A DNA stretch of 64,000 bases. Source: Oxytricha trifallax (Eukaryota > Ciliophora > Spirotrichea > Sporadotrichida > Oxytrichidae). Below, in pieces: positions 59,089 to 64,000 of the stretch. The stretch covers positions 28,848 through 92,847 of the forward strand of contig ARYC01001918.1 of NCBI GenBank assembly GCA_000711775.1. The letters run 5' to 3'. A model generated the notes under the pieces. It did not search any database. It was not told the origin of the DNA and was given only the letters and a program-made list of their open reading frames with translations. Position numbers and translations under genes: made by a program. Every line of letters starts with the position of its first letter. The stretch's first letter is position 1.

Positions 59089-61930
59089 TCATTTAGTTGT
59101 CACTCTTACTGCTAATGAAATTTTAAAAATAAATAAGCTTAGTGGTATGATATATAAATAAAGACATAGATTCTTTATTTTAAATTCAGTATCTATTTTG
59201 TCTTTCACTAATTGATCAACAGAAGGTAAATTATGCATCTTCAAATACTCCTCAATGATTTCAAGCTTTTCTTTAAGCATTCTATTTTCATCTTTTATTG
59301 TGCTCATCTCGATTTAACATAAAGTATAAAAGAAATATTTCTAGAGGAGATTGGAGAAAAGTTTAAAGAAGCATCTATGGACTTGGTCTAAAGTCTGGGC
59401 TTGATGCCAGCATTTATGAAACTACTTTCAGCAACTTATTCGAATACAGTGATTTAGTGCGGTCACTAAATTCAATTTTGTCTTCTCTTAAGTTATGCCA
59501 TTAAGGTCCGTTTCTCATCAGTTCAACTCCTTCTAGGAGTTCATAAATAATTATGCCCAAAGCAAAAATATCAGCCTTAGTTAAGTCTGGAATTGGCAAG
59601 TTGGGATCCTCATTCAATAGCTCTTTAGCTAAATATCTGCAGTCTCCCTCAGGAATGTCATGCTCCTCTATAATTGTTGTAAGCAGTCGAGCCATTCCTA
59701 AGTCGCCAATCTTAAAAGTACCCTTTTAACTTTGCAAGATGTTTTCAGGTTTGATATCCAAATGTACTATTCCTTTTGCGTGAAGTTCATTTAGGCCCAA
59801 ACAAACGTCTCTCATGATTTGCTTGATGTCCTTCTCAGACAAATTATAGCCATTTAGTCCTTTTCTTTTCTTAGAATAAGTCCTGAGTGATTCATGACAC
59901 AATTCCATCTAAATATTAAGCTTATATGATTAAATTATCTTACCACAATATACAAATTTTAGTCTTCAATCCATCCACTGTAATATCTAACTATATGCGG
60001 ACTTTCAAAGCCAACTGACAATGCAGATAAAGCATATACCTCTTACAAAAAGCTAGACTTTTCTAGGCAATCTAAAAAATAGAGATTTAGATTATGATAG
60101 TATTTCTTACTTCTAATTTTCCTTGCAGTTATCTTTACAGCATAGTCAAGTTAGTCAAGTTTATTTTGACATCTAATAACTTTACCGAATTGTCCTTTTC
60201 CAAGTATCCCTTTCTATATATAGTCCTCTTAAAATCTACTAGGTTGTCTGAAATTGTAATCTGATGTCGTCATCAAACTTTCTCTTTATGAATGATCATT
60301 AATGAAACTTTGGTGTCTATGCTCAATCATAGGAGTATCTGGTACTTCTCTCTCATCTTGAGACATCTCAGACATTCTTCTACTTTCATGGCCCTAATCG
60401 GCAATAATTTTGAAAGGATTGCTGAGGTTTGTCGTAAAGTCATAGTTATGCAAGATTTTAGGCTTGTTTAGTGAAGCCTCATAAGATGAAGGAACACTTG
60501 GAATGTGTCTCACAAATTTTGATTTCTGTGGTGAAAATTAATTGTTAATTACGATATTTGGCAATTAGCTAAGTTAAGAGCAAAACGAGAGCTAGCTATA
60601 ATTTTCTTATTCATTTTGCTATTTGGGGATTGCCATTGGCTTATCTTATTTCGGTGTAGTTCCACTCGAGAACTTACCAATAAAAGCTTAATCTCTTCTC
60701 AAGAATCTTTAATAAATAGATGGTGAGTTATTTTATGTTCCTTGGTTAATTAACTCGATATCAGTCCTCTATCTTTTAAAAGCTGGTGTCTATAAAGCTT
60801 CATTTTCTGATATCTCAAATATCAATTACGATTGTATACTGTCATTCTTTTCTGACATAATATTACTTTGAATACTCTGAAACTGTTGCTCCTTAGCAGG
60901 TGATCCAAAGAGATTACGTTGGCAGATAGAGATCTACTAAATCTTTGGAATTGAAGCGAGCTTGTTTGATGAAAACTAATCATAATTCCTCTTGACTAAA
61001 TTACTCTCATTGTGTTTTATAAGGTTTTAATGTCATAAAAATTAGTAAGAAAATAAAATAAAGTCTAAGCAAGCCAAAACCTTTAACCTCGGGTTCTTTC
61101 ATTTGTTTGTCTTAAGATTAATCTCTATTAATAAGACTTCTCATTAATGGAAATTTGACCCTTTAGTTATATTTAAATTCTATCATTTATCAAACAAATA
61201 AAGACCAACTTAATTTTTAGATAAAAACAGGAATAATTAAAGTAAACCCTTGGTGAATTAATAATTCTTGGAGTTTTCTACTGGTCCTCAGCGCTTAAGA
61301 AATTTGAATTATGATTTGAATCCTCAAATGACTTATTAGAAAATGACGAAAATTTTAAAGCAGCAGCATTTAAATGATTATAATTATTGCTGGTAGCTGA
61401 TGCCTGCTATTTGTGATTTATTATTGGATTTATATGATGACTATTTAGATTAATTGCTTTTAATGAGGGAAGGATGCTTGATATTTTTGGCGGCATTATC
61501 ACTGGCGATCTTTGCACGACATTATTAATGAGAGTTTCCTTCAGCCTAAGAAAACTTTGGGATTTGTTGAATACGGGCGTCTATGAAATTGTCAGATTTT
61601 AGTTTATTTAGACAGTGTTGCTATTTTACATGCTTCAAATAAAAAATTTTCAAATAAATTAGTAAAGTTATACATAAAAACAGATAAAACTCTAGTATTT
61701 TAGTATTTTTCATGCTAAAAATCGTAAAAATGAATTTAATGAAAGCTTATATCGGTGTTGGTATCAACAAAATACTATTGCTATAGAACATTTTAGCTTT
61801 TTACTTTCGAACTGTCCCCATCATTTGATGGTATCTCACTGAACAACATGTCGTACTGTGAGTTGGGGTCGGAGTGCGACTGCAGATGAGTCGAATCCGT
61901 CTGGAGAAGGGGAGTTTGGCGCTCACTCAT
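59089..61930 (-). CDS. Wee1-like protein kinase
   Basis: Start [17 protein letters not shown] at 61930 (alternative MQNSNTVQIN at 61631). Long Ser/Asn/Gln-rich N-terminus. Kinase domain at about 60250-59420: [14 protein letters not shown] (Gly loop), YAVKITARK (Lys), [24 protein letters not shown] (catalytic loop with HLD), [10 protein letters not shown] (DLG in place of DFG), [37 protein letters not shown] and GDCRYLA are hallmarks of Wee1/Myt1 kinases, which inhibit CDKs by Tyr phosphorylation at mitotic entry. A coiled coil ([18 protein letters not shown]) lies at the C-terminus. Introns near 60105-60070 and 59940-59910. Confidence 0.85.
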
Positions 61931-62711
61931 TTACAAATATTTTAAATTCAAATTAAGCTCACAAACGCTGATAGTAATTTATATTTGTTGACTCCTATAT
62001 TTTATTTCTTATTTAATTCCACGCAATTCTTTACATTTTTCGAAGGTTAGAGTAGATGCTTTATGAGGATTATGAAAAAAATGATGGATTAAAATGGGCA
62101 ATGGTTGTCGTCCCTCCATATTTGTTTTGAATAAGAATGCTAATATATATCATATTAATATTGAGGGTATAAAAAATTCAGGAATTATTAGTTAAATACT
62201 GCATATTAATTGATTTTGCTCCTAGTTATTTTAATTTAATGAAGGAAATTATTGCCAATTTCAAATAAATTTAATACTTTTATAATATTTCCTTCTCATT
62301 TCTGGAAGTGAGGACCCCATTCGAAGAGAAAGGGCGAGAAATGTACTCTCATTTCCAAAATCAGCCAAAACATGTGGACAAATCAGAGTGAATCACAGCC
62401 ATCCAATTTCAATAATTGTTCTTAATTATTTAAGTTTTTAATTTAACTTTTAACTTACTGAGTCTAGATTTTACTTATGAAACAATTATCTCTCTTAAAA
62501 AAACCCTAATAATGATTTATAATCAAATCACATTAGAATTATGGTGATTTTATAGAGAGTTTTACAATTTAATATGTAATATTTTTCATAATCCGGGGAA
62601 TAGAGCAAAGATATAAATTTAGATGTAACTTAAAACGGTATTTATTATAGTGATAATTTTAAGAGTAAATAGCAGTATATCTTGAAGCTAAGCTTCTAAA
62701 TCATGTGCATT
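61931..62711. other. Intergenic up to the right TBE, with one isolated coding-like patch
   Basis: Mostly AT-rich. At about 62293-62390 the plus strand has clearly higher GC and reads EVRTPFEEKGREMYSHFQNQ, ending in TGA. It has no continuation nearby and might be an isolated MDS. ATT at 62709-62711 is the probable TBE target copy. Confidence 0.5.
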
Positions 62712-62789
62712 CAAAACCCCAAAACCCCTTAGTGAGGTTTATAAGTGCTTTGATTTGTAGGGTATAGTTGGGGTCTTATTGGGGTTAGT
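62712..62789. repeat. TBE terminal inverted repeat (right-edge element)
   Basis: 78 bp; matches 2848-2925 inverted. The inner block is GGGGTCTTATTGGGGTTAG, not the GGGGTTGGGGTTATTAAT of the central element. Confidence 0.92.
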
Positions 62790-62850
62790 AGACAAAATGC
62801 AGGTTTTATATGAATTTAATGAATATTTAATGATTATTATTGTGCTTAAC

Positions 62851-64000
62851 TCAAAGAAATTTTATCTACTTGTCTTTGTGATACCTCTTGAATCTTGCTG
62901 TCTTTAGTTGTTTTAGAATGTCATCTAATGATTATCTTGGATATGCTGGAGCTTTAACTATGACCATCTCAACTATCGTCTTAATTTTATCGCAGATTTC
63001 TTCTTATTTAATATGTTTAGCTGCTAAACTTATTGATTATTTCTCGTGCTTTGTTCCAAAGTATGACATACTTTCCATATCGCTCTCTAATATGATAGCA
63101 GCAACTGCCCATACATCCCACTGAACTAAGCCATTAGTCCATTTCTCTCTAATTGGGAAGTATCCAGGAGTACCAAGAACTTTAGCCAAAGTCACTATCT
63201 CTTATCTTAAGGCTCTATTGAAATCGATAACTACGACTTCTAAAGGCAGAGGTTAAGCATAATATTTTCAGGCTTCAAATCTCTATGAACATATCCAAGT
63301 TCATGCAACTCCTTGACACCCTTAATCATATCTGTAAGAATATCATTTAAGCCATCAGGATATCTATTATGATATAGATAGTCTCTTAAAGTCATTTCAA
63401 ATTTCTTGAGCCTTAGTGCGATGAAACCATAGCTTAATATAACACCATTTAACTTAAGCAAGTTCTTGCAATCTCTTCTTTAAGCCTCTCTAAGAATTCA
63501 TATATTCGTTAGCAAACTCATTTTAATACTGCTCATTTTTTATGGGATAGCTGAAAGGGTATACCTTGTATGCATACTCATCAACTACTATAAGCTTTGC
63601 CTTGTTAGGCACACTTATGTGCAAGTAATTTTAAATGCAGCTACAAAGTTCAATTGCATTTAATGCAGGAATACTCATTGCTTTCGCTTGGAAGCATGCT
63701 AAAACAGTATGATCTGCACGCTAGTTCATTGATTCAAAGCGACACTGTCTCTTGAGCTTCTCCTGTAGGTCTCTTTAAGACTCAAGAATTTTTGATTTTC
63801 TTTTAGCAGGTACAAGTTATTAAGTCTCCTAATCTTAAATCAAGAATTCGCTAAGATGATGTTTTAGCATATGCTTCTTAACCTTTGCTGAGTGAGTGTA
63901 AGACTTCATGCATGTTGTGCGTTGGTATCTTCCATCCACTTTGTCATGTTTAAAATAGATCTTGGCCTTGCCAGAGTGTACCTCTTTAATGTGCCTCTTC
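62851..64000 (-). pseudogene. TBE 57 kDa zinc finger-kinase, partial, frame-disrupted
   Basis: Kinase part: FEMTLRDYLYHN, VKELHELGYVHRDLKPENI, VVVIDFNRALR (again DFN), GTPGYFPIREKW, WDVWAVAAII; stop at 62851. Frame changes are needed at about 63245-63252 (between MLN and PLEVVV) and about 63484-63492 (between the NEYMNS and KNLLKL segments), so this copy is probably not functional. The finger region (HDKVDGRYQR-type) is at the window edge. Confidence 0.85.

Larger units (their letters stand above)
62712..64000. mobile_element. TBE transposon, partial (right window edge)
   Basis: Left end CAAAACCCCAAAACCCC at 62712, preceded by ATT. The 57 kDa gene (minus) runs out of the window. The terminal repeat has the same internal variant as the left-edge element, and this copy has the same orientation as that one. 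The 57 kDa gene has at least two frame disruptions. Confidence 0.95.

Noticed and set aside
1-64000. The two window ends as a circular overlap
   Set aside because: The terminal 84 bases are homologous but differ at several positions, so they are two copies of a repeat and not the same DNA.

Overview
The window looks like germline (micronuclear) DNA of a hypotrich ciliate of the Oxytricha/Stylonychia type. The evidence: (1) long proteins appear only when TAA and TAG are read as Gln and TGA is the sole stop; (2) introns are short, AT-rich and GT...AG; (3) there are transposons of the TBE (telomere-bearing element) family whose ends are C4A4 telomere repeats and which carry the known 42 kDa transposase, 22 kDa and 57 kDa zinc finger-kinase genes; (4) coding segments are interrupted by AT-rich inserts, one a 23-bp insert bounded by a direct-repeat pointer. 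I saw no tRNA, rRNA or CRISPR array.

Layout. 1-2925: partial TBE, cut by the window edge. 2990-7600: a ciliate-specific membrane-protein gene interrupted by an old, internally deleted TBE relic (3441-5027), which itself holds a foldback element, and by a second foldback element (5415-6034). 7887-8856: third foldback element. 9190-19907 (minus): a TBC1D23-like gene (TBC domain, then rhodanese domain) split by a ~4-kb insert at 13041-17064. That insert is the most interesting object in the window: it has the gene order of a TBE (minus, plus, minus), with divergent 22 kDa and 42 kDa genes, but the zinc finger-kinase gene is replaced by a zinc finger-MT-A70 (N6-adenine methyltransferase) gene, and there are no telomeric ends. 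20055-24518: a hypothetical gene and a secreted beta-propeller protein. 24854-26146: second copies of foldback families 1 and 2. 26322-30982: a cyclic-nucleotide-type K+ channel whose 3' part lies on the opposite strand, as expected of an inverted MDS. 31481-45240: compact, divergently or convergently paired genes (two coiled-coil or low-complexity proteins, one hypothetical, an EF-hand/WD40 protein, a coiled-coil protein). 45261-50182 (minus): an RPA43-like gene with a complete 4074-bp TBE in its first intron. 50316-53552: two tandem histidine acid phosphatases. 54081-58701: TAF5, an EF-hand protein and an unknown gene. 59089-61930 (minus): a Wee1-like kinase. 62712-64000: a third TBE, cut by the right edge.

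Host genes outside the inserts are mostly nearly contiguous with ordinary introns. Scrambling or inversion is suggested only at the TBC1D23-like and channel loci. All products below were read by eye from translations; intron and MDS boundaries are approximate unless stated.
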